From NCBI RefSeq assembly GCF_001083795.1, contig NZ_LAVK01000003.1:1-64000 (forward strand): a stretch of DNA of 64,000 bases, written 5' to 3'. The notes beneath the pieces were generated by a model. It was not told the origin of the DNA. It made no database searches and saw only the letters and a list, made by a program, of their open reading frames with translations. Below, piece by piece: positions 7,418 through 18,100 of the stretch. The stretch is from Streptomyces sp. SBT349 (GTDB lineage Bacteria > Actinomycetota > Actinomycetes > Streptomycetales > Streptomycetaceae). Numbering within the stretch: position 1 is the stretch's first letter; the number at the start of each line of letters is the position of its first letter. The position numbers and the translations under genes were made by a program.

Positions 7418-8202
7418 CCACGTTCAACCTCGGCCGCAACCCCGGCCGCACGGCGGCCGTCAAGGGCAGCGCCACCGCCGTCCTCAAGGCGGAGGGACGC
7501 CTGATCCTGCGCGAGCCCGCCGCCCTCTTCTGGGTGCTGGCCTTCCCCGCGATCCTGCTGTGCATCCTGGGCGCCATCCCCTCCAACCGGGAGCATTCGG
7601 CCGAACTGGGCGGCCTGCGCGTCGTGGACCTCTACGTCCCCGTCGCCATCCTGCTCGCCGTGATCACGGCCGGCCTCCAGACCATGCCGCCCGTCCTCAC
7701 CGGCTACCGCGAGCGCGGCATCCTGCGCCGCATGTCCAGCACCCCCGTGCGGCCCGGCTCCCTCATCGGCGCGCAGATCGCGCTGCACGGCGCGGCCATC
7801 GCGGTCTCCGCGCTGCTCGCCCTCGCCGTGGGCCGGATCGTGCTCGACGTGGCCCTGCCCCGCCAGCTCTTCGGATACCTGGTGGCGCTCGCTCTCGTCA
7901 CCCTGGCCACCCTGGCGCTCGGCGCCACCATCTCCGCCGTCTGCCGCACCACGAAGATCACCCAGGCAGTAGGCTCGGCGGTGTTCTTCCCGGCGATGTT
8001 CGCCTCCGGTGTCTGGCTGCCGGTCGCGGCCATGCCCGACGTGCTCCAGCGCATCGTGAGCCTCACCCCGCTGGGCGCCGCCGCACAGGCCCTCGACGAG
8101 GCCGCCGCGGGAGACTGGCCTGACTGGACACACCTGGGGGTCATGGCGCTGTGGGCGGTCCTGCTGATCGCCGCGGCCCGCCGCTGGTTCACGTGGGAGT
8201 AG
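7414..8202 (+). CDS. ABC-2 type transporter permease
   Basis: A 262-residue integral membrane protein with about six hydrophobic segments (for example ALFWVLAFPAILLCILGAI, VPVAILLAVITAGLQTM, LFGYLVALALVTLATLAL) and the ABC-2 signature region FFPAMFASGVWLPVAAMPD followed by LTPLGAAAQALDE. It forms the channel of the exporter with the preceding ATPase. The start ATG overlaps the ATPase stop (ATGA). The histidine kinase gene begins 8 bases after its stop. Confidence 0.9.
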   Translation: MTTFNLGRNPGRTAAVKGSATAVLKAEGRLILREPAALFWVLAFPAILLCILGAIPSNREHSAELGGLRVVDLYVPVAILLAVITAGLQTMPPVLTGYRERGILRRMSSTPVRPGSLIGAQIALHGAAIAVSALLALAVGRIVLDVALPRQLFGYLVALALVTLATLALGATISAVCRTTKITQAVGSAVFFPAMFASGVWLPVAAMPDVLQRIVSLTPLGAAAQALDEAAAGDWPDWTHLGVMALWAVLLIAAARRWFTWE

Positions 8203-8210
8203 CTCGTGCC

Positions 8211-9494
8211 ATGACGATGACGGTCGAGGAGCGCTGGGCGCAGTTCTTCCGGTACGGGCCGTACGCCCTGCTGGGCCTCGCCACGCTCCTCGGATCCGTG
8301 GCCGCCCCCCTGATCATGACCCGGTGGGAGATGTACGTCGCGGGGGCTCTGCTCCTCGCCACGCTGGCCGTGCAGGCGTGGTGGTCCCGGGCCATGCCGC
8401 GGCTGCTGGCGGCGGCCCCGGGCGAACACGCGGCCGACGCGGAACGGGGGGCCGGCACCCCGTTGCTGCCGGAGGGGACCACGGCCGGTCGCGTCTACTT
8501 CGTGCTGCGCACCGCCCTCGCCTTCGCCCTGACCTGGTTCAATTCCTTCTTCGCGATCTATGCCTGCCTCGGCTACTTCGACGCCGCGCAACTGCTGCCG
8601 CCGCGCGCCGCCCGGGCCGGGATCATGGTCACCGCCGTCGCCCTGGCGGGCTCCCAGTCCGGCGGACTGCCGCCGGACTCGCCGATGCAATGGGTGGTCT
8701 TCGGCGCGCTGCTCGTCTTCAACGCGACGCTCGCCATCAGCCTCAACCACCTCGGTGCCAAGGAGGCCGAGAAGGCCGAGGAGCGGGCCGAGACCATCAC
8801 CGCCCTGGAGAAGGCCCTCGCCGAGAACGCCGCCCTGCACGCCCAACTCGTCCTCCAGGCGCGGGAGGCCGGCGTCGCCGACGAGCGACGCCGCCTCGCC
8901 GCCGAGATCCACGACACCATCGCCCAGGGCCTGACCGGCATCATCGCCCAGCTCCAGGTGGTCTCCTCCACCGCCGATCCGGACCTGGCCCGCGAGCACG
9001 TGGGCCGCGCCCAGGCGCTGGCCCGCCACTCCCTGGGCGAGGCCCGGCGCTCCGTGGCGAACCTCTCTCCCGCCGCCCTGGAGCACGACACGCTCCCCGA
9101 GGCGCTGAAGAAGACCGTCGGCGAGTGGTCCGAGCGCACCGGCGTGGCGGCCCGGCTCACCGTCACCGGCACCGAGGAGCCGCTGCACGACGAGGTCGCC
9201 GCCACCCTCCTGCGGATCGCCCAGGAGGCCCTCGCCAACACCGGCCGCCACGCCCGCGCCGCCCGCGCGGGCGTCACCCTCTCCTACATGGGCGACGAGG
9301 TCACCCTGGACATACGCGACGACGGCCGCGGCTTCGACCCCCTCGCCGCGGCGACGCGCACCGGCAGCGGCGGCTTCGGCCTCGACGGGATGCGCGCCCG
9401 CGCCGAACGCATCGCCGGCACCGTCGCCGTCGAGTCGGAGCCGGGGCAGGGCACCGCGATCAGCGCCCGCGTACCGTTGGTGCGCCATGGCTGA
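8211..9494 (+). CDS. NarL-type sensor histidine kinase
   Basis: A 427-residue membrane kinase. The N-terminal half has about five transmembrane segments (GPYALLGLATLLGSVAAPLI to VVFGALLVFNATLAISL), then a coiled-coil EKAEERAETITALEKALAEN. The HisKA_3 phosphoacceptor is in AAEIHDTIAQGLTG, and the ATP-binding domain has DIRDDGRGFD and GFGLDGMRARAERI. The ATG at 8211 (MTMTVEERW) is chosen over an upstream GTG that would overlap the permease. It overlaps the response regulator gene by 8 bases, so the two form one signalling unit controlling the adjacent exporter. Confidence 0.92.
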   Translation: MTMTVEERWAQFFRYGPYALLGLATLLGSVAAPLIMTRWEMYVAGALLLATLAVQAWWSRAMPRLLAAAPGEHAADAERGAGTPLLPEGTTAGRVYFVLRTALAFALTWFNSFFAIYACLGYFDAAQLLPPRAARAGIMVTAVALAGSQSGGLPPDSPMQWVVFGALLVFNATLAISLNHLGAKEAEKAEERAETITALEKALAENAALHAQLVLQAREAGVADERRRLAAEIHDTIAQGLTGIIAQLQVVSSTADPDLAREHVGRAQALARHSLGEARRSVANLSPAALEHDTLPEALKKTVGEWSERTGVAARLTVTGTEEPLHDEVAATLLRIAQEALANTGRHARAARAGVTLSYMGDEVTLDIRDDGRGFDPLAAATRTGSGGFGLDGMRARAERIAGTVAVESEPGQGTAISARVPLVRHG

Positions 9495-10128
9495 CCGGAC
9501 CATCACGTTGCTGATCGTCGACGACCACCCCGTCGTCAGGGACGGCCTGCGCGGCATGTTCGCCTCCGATCCCGGCTTCGCCGTCCTCGGTGAGGCCGCG
9601 GGCGGTGCCGAGGGGGTCGAACTCGCCCTGCGCCTGGACCCGGACGTCGTCCTGATGGACCTGCGCATGCCCGCCGGCAGCGGCGTCGAGGCGATCGCCG
9701 ACCTCACCCGGCGCGGCGCCCGCGCCAAGGTCCTCGTCCTCACCACGTACGACACGGACTCCGACACCATCCCCGCGATCGAGGCGGGCGCCACCGGCTA
9801 CCTCCTCAAGGACGCGCCCCGCGACGACCTGTTCACGGCGGTCCGCGCCGCCGCCGAGGGCCGCACCGTCCTGTCGCCCGCCGTCGCGTCCCGCCTCGTC
9901 GGCGCCGTCAGGAACCCCGCCACCCCCGCGGCCGAGGTGCTCTCGGCCCGCGAGCGCGAGGTGCTCGAACTGGTGGCCAGGGGCACCTCGAACCGCGAGA
10001 TCGCCCGGGAGCTCTTCATCAGCGAGGCGACGGTCAAGACCCATCTGACCCATCTGTACAGGAAGTTGAGGGTCAACGACCGGGCGGCAGCGGTGGCCGT
10101 GGCGTACGACCGCGGCATCCTGGGCTGA
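9487..10128 (+). CDS. NarL/LuxR-family response regulator
   Basis: A 213-residue regulator. The receiver domain has the acidic pair in LLIVDDHPVV, phosphoacceptor Asp in VVLMDLRMP (about residue 56) and the conserved Lys in YLLKDAP. The C-terminal LuxR helix-turn-helix (about residues 148-205) has LSAREREVLELVARG and EATVKTHLTHLYRKL. It is the cognate partner of the upstream kinase and the last gene of the exporter operon. Confidence 0.95.
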   Translation: MADRTITLLIVDDHPVVRDGLRGMFASDPGFAVLGEAAGGAEGVELALRLDPDVVLMDLRMPAGSGVEAIADLTRRGARAKVLVLTTYDTDSDTIPAIEAGATGYLLKDAPRDDLFTAVRAAAEGRTVLSPAVASRLVGAVRNPATPAAEVLSAREREVLELVARGTSNREIARELFISEATVKTHLTHLYRKLRVNDRAAAVAVAYDRGILG

Positions 10129-10140
10129 GCCTCAGGCGCG

Positions 10141-10162
10141 CCGGCCGCCGCTCCGCGGCCGG
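10141..10162. terminator. Bidirectional hairpin terminator
   Basis: Stem CCGGCCGC/GCGGCCGG with loop CGCTCC lies between the convergent ends of the response regulator and VOC genes. There is no U-tract, as is usual in high-GC actinobacteria. Confidence 0.5.
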
Positions 10163-10164
10163 GC

Positions 10165-10515
10165 TCAGCGGTGGCTCAGCACGTTGAGCACCCGGCCGTT
10201 GGGGTCACGGACGAAGAACCGCCGCACGCCCCACTCCTCGTCCTGGAGCGGATGGACGATGTCCGCGCCGCTCTCCTGCAGGGCGGCGTAGGCCGCGTCC
10301 ACGTCATCCACCTCGATGCTCATGTCGGGGATGACCGGGGCGGTTTCGTCGCTGGTCATGAAGCTGATCTGCGCCGCCGGCAGGGTGGGGGAGGCAAGCG
10401 TCATGATCCACCCCAGGTTCATGACCTCCTCGAAGCCCAGTCGGCCATAGAACTCGCGGCTCTCTTCCGCGGCGGCCTCCGACGGGACGACGGGCATGAC
10501 ACGGCGAACGGACAT
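10165..10515 (-). CDS. VOC-superfamily (glyoxalase/bleomycin resistance-like) protein
   Basis: A 116-residue single VOC domain: N-terminal SVRRVMPVVPSEAAAEESREFY, the middle strand MSIEVDDVDAAYAAL, and the C-terminal FFVRDPNGRVLNVLSH that ends most members. Such proteins are metal-dependent lyases, isomerases or dioxygenases, or bind antibiotics. It lies just downstream of the halogenase on the same strand, so it may be a tailoring or self-resistance function of the PKS locus, but it could equally be independent. ATG 10515 fits the family length. Confidence 0.85.
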   Translation of the reverse strand: MSVRRVMPVVPSEAAAEESREFYGRLGFEEVMNLGWIMTLASPTLPAAQISFMTSDETAPVIPDMSIEVDDVDAAYAALQESGADIVHPLQDEEWGVRRFFVRDPNGRVLNVLSHR

Positions 10516-10601
10516 CGGTGACTCCAGGTGAGGACGGAGGTGGTTCTCGGACTCTCCCGCACTACACCACACCGCCGCCGGCCGGCCGGGGGTCGGCGAC
10601 C

Positions 10602-12074
10602 TCATGGCAGGGTCCAGGCCAGACCGTCCGCGGTGACGGCGAGTCCCCCGGAGGCGGCGGGGCCGGGGTCGTCGAGCGGACCGCCGTACAGCGCCTGCTC
10701 CTGGAGCTCGTTGCCGGTACGGAAGGTCGCGCCGACGACCCGGGAGGAGAGCAGCGGATTGACGCGGTCGCCCGCGGTCGCCAACCGGCCCACCGCGCCG
10801 TCCAGTTCGGCCGCCGCGGAACGCCAGTGGGCGCCGAGCCGCTGGGTGCCGACCACCGCCGCGTCGCCGGACACCAGCCCGCCGGCCAGCTCGGCGAACG
10901 CGGCGGCCTCGCCGGTGTCCACCCGGGCCACCTTCTTCGCCGACCAGAAGTACGAGCGCTCGTCGCGTTCCATGTCGTAGAACGCCATGAGGAACTCGTA
11001 GAACACGGCGTACTCGCGGCGGTAGCGCGCCTCGAACTCGGCGAAGCCGCGCGCCTCGGGCACGCTGCCGTCCAGCGCGGCGTTCACCGCGCGGGCGGCC
11101 AGCAGGGCGCCGTAGGTGGCCAGGTGCACCCCCGAGGAGAGCACCGGATCCACGAAGCACGCGGCGTCGCCGACCAGCGCGACCCCGCGCGCCCAGAACG
11201 CCTTCTTCCAGTAGGAGTAGTCCTTGCGCACCCGCACCCGGTCGTAGGGTGGCTCGGTCGCGACCGGCACGTCCGCCAGCAGCCGTCCGACCTCGGGGCA
11301 GGCGCGGATCATGTCCCGCCAGGCGGCGCGCGGATCGCGCTGGACCGCCGGGGTGTGCTCCGGCGCGATGACGGCGCCGACGCTGGTCAGGTCGTCGCGC
11401 AGCGGGATGTACCAGAGCCAGCCCGCGTCGAAGGCGGCGCAGAAGATGTTGCCGCTGTTCGGCTCGGGGAGCCGGCGCCCGCCCGCGAAGTAGCCGAACA
11501 CGGCCAGGTTGCGGAAGAACTCGGAGTACACGCGCGCACCGCCGACCCGGCCGTGGATCCGGCTGGTGTTGCCGGACGCGTCGATGACGAAGGGGGCGTG
11601 CGCCGTGCGCGGGGTGCCCCCGGGGTCGGTGTACTCGACGCCGCGCACCCGTTCGCCGTCGGCCACCAGGCGCCGCACCGGGCTGCCCTCGCGGATCTCG
11701 ACCCCGGCGCGGCCCGCGTTGCGCAGCAGGATCTCGTCGAACCGGGAGCGTTCCACCTGGAACGCGGTCGCCGTCGGCTCGGGCAGGCGAGGCGTCATGG
11801 AGAAGGAGAACTGCCACGGCCGTGGGTCGCGCCCCCAGCGGAACGTGCCGCCGCGTTTGGGTGTGAAGCCCGCCCGGGCGACCTCGTCGGCGACGCCGAG
11901 GATGCGGCACAGGCCGTGCACGGTGGCGGGCAGCAGCGACTCGCCGATCTGGTATCTCGGAAACGTCTCCCGTTCCAGGAGCAGCACCCGGTGACCGCGC
12001 ATGGCCACGGCGGTCGCCGCGGTCGAGCCGGCCGGGCCGCCGCCCACCACGATCAGGTCGTAGTCCGGGGTCAT
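10602..12074 (-). CDS. FAD-dependent halogenase (phenolic/carrier-bound type)
   Basis: A 490-residue flavoenzyme that would use FADH2, oxygen and chloride or bromide to halogenate an electron-rich carbon. It shows the FAD motif VVGGGPAGST (residues 9-18), the halogenase hallmark GESLLP (44-49), a conserved Lys in TPKRGGTFRWG (Lys73, the expected haloamine-forming residue) and GWLWYI (218-223), which keeps flavin monooxygenases from hydroxylating. GDAACFVDP and SSGVHLA mark the FAD end region. The first ATG (12074) has a GGAGA site and lies 26 bases after the PKS stop, so the genes are almost certainly co-transcribed. The flavin reductase is not encoded nearby. Confidence 0.9.
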   Translation of the reverse strand: MTPDYDLIVVGGGPAGSTAATAVAMRGHRVLLLERETFPRYQIGESLLPATVHGLCRILGVADEVARAGFTPKRGGTFRWGRDPRPWQFSFSMTPRLPEPTATAFQVERSRFDEILLRNAGRAGVEIREGSPVRRLVADGERVRGVEYTDPGGTPRTAHAPFVIDASGNTSRIHGRVGGARVYSEFFRNLAVFGYFAGGRRLPEPNSGNIFCAAFDAGWLWYIPLRDDLTSVGAVIAPEHTPAVQRDPRAAWRDMIRACPEVGRLLADVPVATEPPYDRVRVRKDYSYWKKAFWARGVALVGDAACFVDPVLSSGVHLATYGALLAARAVNAALDGSVPEARGFAEFEARYRREYAVFYEFLMAFYDMERDERSYFWSAKKVARVDTGEAAAFAELAGGLVSGDAAVVGTQRLGAHWRSAAAELDGAVGRLATAGDRVNPLLSSRVVGATFRTGNELQEQALYGGPLDDPGPAASGGLAVTADGLAWTLP

Positions 12075-12100
12075 CGGGGATCTCCTGTTCTCACGTGCTC

Positions 12101-15100
12101 TCACCCGGCCGGCCAGGCGCGGATCGCCGCGGCCGTGGTGTCGGCGTCGCGGTGGACGAGGGAGTAGTGGTCGCCGGGGACGTCGACGACGTCGTGGGGC
12201 AGCGGCCAGTGCGGGCGCCAGTCCCGGTCGGCGTCGATCCGCCGCATCTCCGCCGTCGGCCGGCCGCGGAGCAGGAGGGCCGGAACCGGCGACGGTTCGG
12301 GGCGCCAGTCCTCCAGCACCCGCGCATAGCCACCGCCGGCGATCAGCAACGAGTCGTCGAACTGCTCGACCAGCTCGTCCGGCAGGGCGGCGCCGGCGGC
12401 CATCAGGGCCAGCGCCCGCGCGTCGTCGCGGCGCAGCACGCCGGCGTGCGAGTCGAGCAGGACCACGCCGGCCGGTGGCCGCCCCGCGCTCGCGAGGTAA
12501 CGGGCCACGGCGTGCGCGACGGCGCCGCCGGCGCAGAAGCCGACGAGGACGACCGGTCGGCCGGGCGACAGCGCGTCCACCGTGTCGGCGTGCGCGCGCA
12601 CCAGCGCGGCCACGCTGTCCGGTACCGCCCGGCGGCCGCCGAATCCGGGATGTTCCAGGAGGAACAGGTCGCGTTCGCCGTCGAACCGCTCGGCCAGGCC
12701 GGCGGGGACGCGGTGGTGGGGCGTGAGGTAATCCGGGATGTACGCCAGCGCGGTGCCCTCGCCACGGGCCAGCCGAACCGGGGGGACGGCATGCCGGGCG
12801 CGCTCGGCCGCGGCGAAGGACGGCACCGCGGAGGACGCGAAGTAGCGCAGCGCCATCGCCTCCAGCGGGCCCCGTTCGCGCAGGACCCGGTGGTAGACGG
12901 CGCTCAACCGGTAGGACGGCGGCGGAGCGTGGCTCTCGGCGTCGGGCCCTGCCCCCGCTTCGGCCCCGGTCCCCGGCAGGCCCCCGCCGTTTCGCAGCTC
13001 GGCGTGGACATGCGCGGCCAGCGCGGCGAGCGTCGGGTGGTCGAGAACGACCGTCGGCGCCAGCCGCACGCGCGTGAACGCGCTGAGCCGGTTGCGGACC
13101 TGCACCGCGGTCAGGGAGTCGAAGCCGAGCCGGCCGAACTCCCGGTCGGCGGGGAACGCGGACGGGTCCGGAAAGCCCAGCACCGCGGCCAGCTCGGCAC
13201 GGATCAGCTCGGTCAGCACGCTCTCGCGCTCCCGCGCCGGAACGGCGGCGAGCCGCTCGCGCCAGGCGCCGGGCGCCTGCGCGGTGGCCGACGGGGCGGC
13301 GCTCGTCCCCTCCGGAGACGGACGCGCACGCGCCAGGTCCGCCAGGTCCGCCAGGACCGGCGGTCCGGACGGGCCGCCGGCGGCCGCGGGATCCAGCGGG
13401 AGCGGCACCAGCACCGGCTCCGCACGGCGCAGCGCGGCGTCGAGCAGGCCGATGCCCTCCCGCTCGGTGACCGGCCGGATGCCGCCCTCGCCGAGACCGA
13501 GCGGCGCGACCCGGCCCGCCATTCCTCCGCCGTCCGCGGCGGACCACGGACCCCAGGCCAAGGATTGCGCGGGCAGGCCGCGGGCGACCCGGTGGCGGGC
13601 GAGCGCGTCGAGAAACCCGTTCGCGGCCGCGTAGTTCGACTGCCCCGGCCGGCCCAGCACGCCGGCGGCCGAGGAGTACAGCACGAACGCGGACAGCCCG
13701 AGATCCCTGGTCGCCTCGTGCAGATGCCAGGCGCCGTCCGCCTTCGGCGCCAGTACGGCCGCCACCCGGCGCGGGGTCATGGCGTCCACCACGCCGTCGT
13801 CCACCACCCCCGCGAGATGGAACACCGCGGTCAGCGCCGGTCGGCAGGCCGCGACCAGGGCGTCGACGGCCGCCCGCCCGCTCACGTCGCACGCCACCAC
13901 GGTCACGGTGGCCGGCAGATCGGCCACCCACGCGGGGACCCGGCCGCCGCGGCCGGCCAGCAGCAGATGGCGGACCCCGCGTTCGGCCACGAGATACCGG
14001 GCGAGGCTCGCACCGAGCCCGCCGGTGCCGCCGGTGATCAGGACCGTGCCCTCGGGATCCAGGGCGGGCGCCTCGGCGGTCCGCGGATCCGCGGCGGTCA
14101 GCCGGGGCACCAGGACGACGCCGTCGCCCAGCGCGACCTGGGGTTCGCCGGTGCGCAGCGCCGCGTCCAGGGCCTCCGGGGAGGCGGGACGGCCGCGGCG
14201 GTCCACCAGCGCCATCCGGCCGGGGTGCTCGGACTGGGCGCTGCGCACCAGCCCGGCGACCGCGGCCTCGGCCAGGTCCGGATCGTCTCCGGTGGCGTTG
14301 CGGGTGAGGATCAGCAGGCGGCCCGGCCGCGCGTCGGAGACCCAGTCGCGCACCCGCGCCAGCGTGGCCGTGACGAGGTCCCGGACGCGTTCGGGCAGGT
14401 CGGCGCCCTCGGGCAGGCCCGCGGCCAGGCGTGCAACGTCGAGCAGTTCGTGCTCCGCGCCCGCGTCGCCGGCCGGCGCGGCGGGCCGCCAGAGAGGCCG
14501 GTACACCTCGGCGCGGGTGGCGGGCACCGCGGGGATCGCCCGGGTGACCACGGACTCGATCGCGGCGAGTAGCCGGTCGGCCGGGTCGGTGAGGGTGATC
14601 CGGAACTCGTCCGGTCCCAGCCGCCGCAGACGGGCCCGCGCGGCGGTGGCACCGGTCGTGTACACGGTCACGCCGGTGCAGGCGAGCGGGGCCCGCGGCT
14701 CGTCCGGTCGTTCGGCCAGCAGCGCGGCGTGCAGCGCGGCGTCGAGCAGCGCCGGATGCAGGGCGTACGAGCCGGCGGTCGCCGCCTCCCCGGGCGGGAG
14801 CGCCACGTCGGCGAAGAGTTCCGCCCCACGGCGCCACAGGGCGGTCACCGCGCGGAACGCGGGCCCGTAGCGGTGGCCGTACGGGGCGAGGCCTGGGTAG
14901 TCGACCGGGATCTCCTCCGCGCCCGGGGGCGGCCACGCCCCCGGCGGAACGGCGGGTGGCGCGCCGGCAGGCGCGATCGCCGCGGTGGCGTGCCGGGTCC
15001 ACGGCCCCGTGGCGCCGGCGGTGCGGGCCCAGACGGTGACCGGGCGGGTCCCCGCCTCGTCCGCCGCGCCCGCGACCACCTGGACCCGCGCCGGATCGGC

Positions 15101-18100
15101 CCCGGAGAGGATCAGCGGCTCGTGAAAGGCCAGTTCGGCCAGGCGCACGGCGCCGGACGCCCCGGCCGCGCGGCAGGCCAGCTCGGCGAACACCGACGCG
15201 GGCACCAGTGTCCGGCCGCCGATCACATGGTCGGCGAGCCAGGGCTGACGGGCGGTGGACAGCACTCCCGTGTGCCGGACGCCGGGCCCGTCGGCGTCCG
15301 GCCGCTCCTCGCCCAGCAGCGGATGGCCGGCCGCGACCCGGTGCCGCGAGGCGTCCAGCCAGTAGCGCTGCCGCTGGAAGGGGTAGGTGGGCAGCGGGCG
15401 GCGACGGGCACCGCTGCCCGCGTACACCGCCCGCCAGTCCACCGGCACGCCGTGCACATGCAGGGCGGCCAGCGCCGCGAGCGTCGCGCGGGGGTCGGCG
15501 CACGCCGTGAACACCGCGCCCGCGTCCGGTGCCACGCACTCCTCCGCCGACACGCCGAGCGCGGCGGAGGGACCCGCCTCGACGAAGGCCGTGACCCCCT
15601 GGTCGGCCAGCCACTCCACCGCGTCGGCGAACCGGACCGTCTCGCGGACGTGCCGTACCCAGTGGTCGGCGGTGGCGAGCTCGTCCGGTTCGGGACGGCC
15701 GGTCACCGTGGACACCACCGGGACGGACGGCCGGTGGTAGGTCACCGACTCGGCGATCTCGCGGAACTCGGCCAGCATCGGGTCGAGCAGCGGGGAGTGG
15801 AACGCGTGGCTGACCCGGAGCCGGGTGGCCGGGTGGCCGATGCGGGCGGCCAGCTCGACCACCGCCTCCTCGTCGCCGGAGAGCACGAGGGACATCGGCC
15901 CGTTGACCGCCGCCACCGCGACCCGCCCGGGCACCTCGCCGAGCCGGTGCGCCACCTCGGCCAGCGGAGCGCGCACCGCGAGCATCGCGCCGCTGGCGGG
16001 CAGGGCGGCCATCAGACGGCCGCGCGCGGCGACCAGCCGTACCGCGTCGGCGCGGGAGAACACGCCGGCGAGGTGGGCGGCGGCCAGCTCACCGACCGAG
16101 TGACCGACCAGGTAGTCCGGTCGTACGCCGCACTCGGCGAGCAGCGCGTGCAGGGCGACCTCGAAGGCGAACAGCGCGGGCTGCGCGTAGTCGGTGCCGT
16201 CCAGCGGGCCGCCGTCGGGGTCGTCGATCACCTCCGACAGCCGCCGGTCGAGCCACGGCGTGAACGCCTCGCACACCTCGGTGAACGCCGCGCCGAACAC
16301 CGGGAAGGACGCGGCCAGTTCGCGGCCCATCCGGGCCCGCTGACCGCCCTGGCCCGCGCACAGCAGCGCCACCTTCGGCCTGCTCCGCGCGGTTCCCCGG
16401 TACAGCGCGGGGCTGCCGGTGCCCTCGGCCAGATCGCGCAACCCCGCCAGCAGGCCGTCGGCGTCGGCGGCCAGCACGGCCGCGCGGCGGGCCAGCGGCG
16501 CCCTGGTGGTCGCCAGCGAGTACGCGACATCCAGCGCGTCCTGTCCGGTCCGGCCGGTTCCGCCGGTTCCGCGGGTCCCGTCCGCGAGCGTGGCCGCCAG
16601 CTTCGCCGCGTGGGCGCGCAGACCGGCCTCGTCGCCGCCGCTGACCAGCCAGGGCCCGATCGGCAGGCGGCGCGCCGGCTCGGTCGGGCCCCGGCCGGAC
16701 CCGATGGCCGTGCCGGCGCCGGAGTCGACGCCGGAGTCGGCGTCGGCGCCGACGTCCGGCGGCTGCTCGATGATCACGTGCGCGTTGGTGCCGCCGATGC
16801 CGAACGAGGAGATCGCCGCCCGTCGCGGCCCCTCGCGCCGCGGCCAGGGCCGCGCCCGGTCGAGCAGCCGCACCGCACCGGCGGACCAGTCCACATGCGG
16901 CGACGGCTGCTCCGCGTACAGCGACCTGGGCAGTTCGCCGTGCCGCATGGCCTCGATCATCTTGATCACGCCCGCCACCCCGGCCGCGGCCTGCGTATGC
17001 CCGAGGTTCGACTTGACCGAGCCCAGCCACACCGGGTCGTCCGGGTCGCGGCCGGCGCCGTAGGTGGCCAGCAGGGCGCCCGCCTCGATCGGATCACCGA
17101 GCGCGGTGCCCGTGCCGTGTCCCTCGACCACGTCCACGTCCGTCCCCCGCAGTCCCGCCTCGGCCAGCGCCAGCCGGATCAGGTCGCGCTGCGCCTCGCC
17201 GTGGGGGGCGGTCAGCCCGTTGGACGCGCCGTCCGAGTTCACCGCGGAGCCGCGCAGCACGGCCAGCACCGGATGCCCGTTCCGCCGCGCGTCTGACAGC
17301 TTCTCCAGCAGCACCAGCCCGACGCCCTCGGCCCACGCGGTGCCGTCCGCGCCCGCCGCGAACGACCGGCACCGGCCGTCCGGGGACAGGCCGCGCTGGC
17401 GGCTGAACGCGATGAACGGCTGCGGGCTCGACATCACGGTCACACCGCCGGCGAGCGCGAGCGTGCACGCGCCCGCCCGCAGCGCCGCGGCGGCCAGGTC
17501 CATGGCGACCAGTGAGGAGGAGCACGCCGTGTCGACGGTCATGGCCGGGCCGCGCAGGCCGAGGACGTAGGAGATCCGGCCGGACGCCACGCTGCCCGAG
17601 GAGCCGATGCCGATGTGCGCCTCCAGCTCGTGCGCCGACACGCGGCTGCCGTAACTGGCGTGCATCAGGCCGACGTACACCCCGGTGTCGGTGCCCCGCA
17701 AGGACGGCGCGGGAATGCCCGCGCGTTCCAGCGTTTCCCAGGCGACCTCCAGGAGCAGGCGGTGCTGGGGGTCCGTGGCCAGCGCCTCGCGCGGCGAGAT
17801 GCCGAAGAACAGCGGGTCGAAGTCCGCCGCGGCGCTGAGGAATCCGCCGCGCCGGGTGTACGTGGTGCCGATCCGGTCCGGGTCGGGATGGTGCAGGGCG
17901 GCGACGTCCCAGCCGCGGTCGGTGGGGAAGTCGCCGGTGGCGTCCACGCCCTCGGCCACCAGCCGCCAGAGATCCTCGGGCGAGTCCACCCCGCCCGGGT
18001 AACGGCAGCCGACGGCCACGATCGCCACCGGCTCGGCGTCCGGCCCGCGCCGCGGCGACGCCGTCGCGGGGGCGCCGCCGTGCAGCCGGGTGTCCAGGTA

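Noticed and set aside
7704-9794. A 696-codon minus-strand frame opposite the ABC permease and histidine kinase
   Set aside because: No recognisable domain; the plus-strand genes are unambiguous families with overlapping starts.
14729-17296. An 855-codon plus-strand frame inside the PKS gene
   Set aside because: Arg/Gly-rich antisense shadow of the KS-AT region, with no ribosome site or family.
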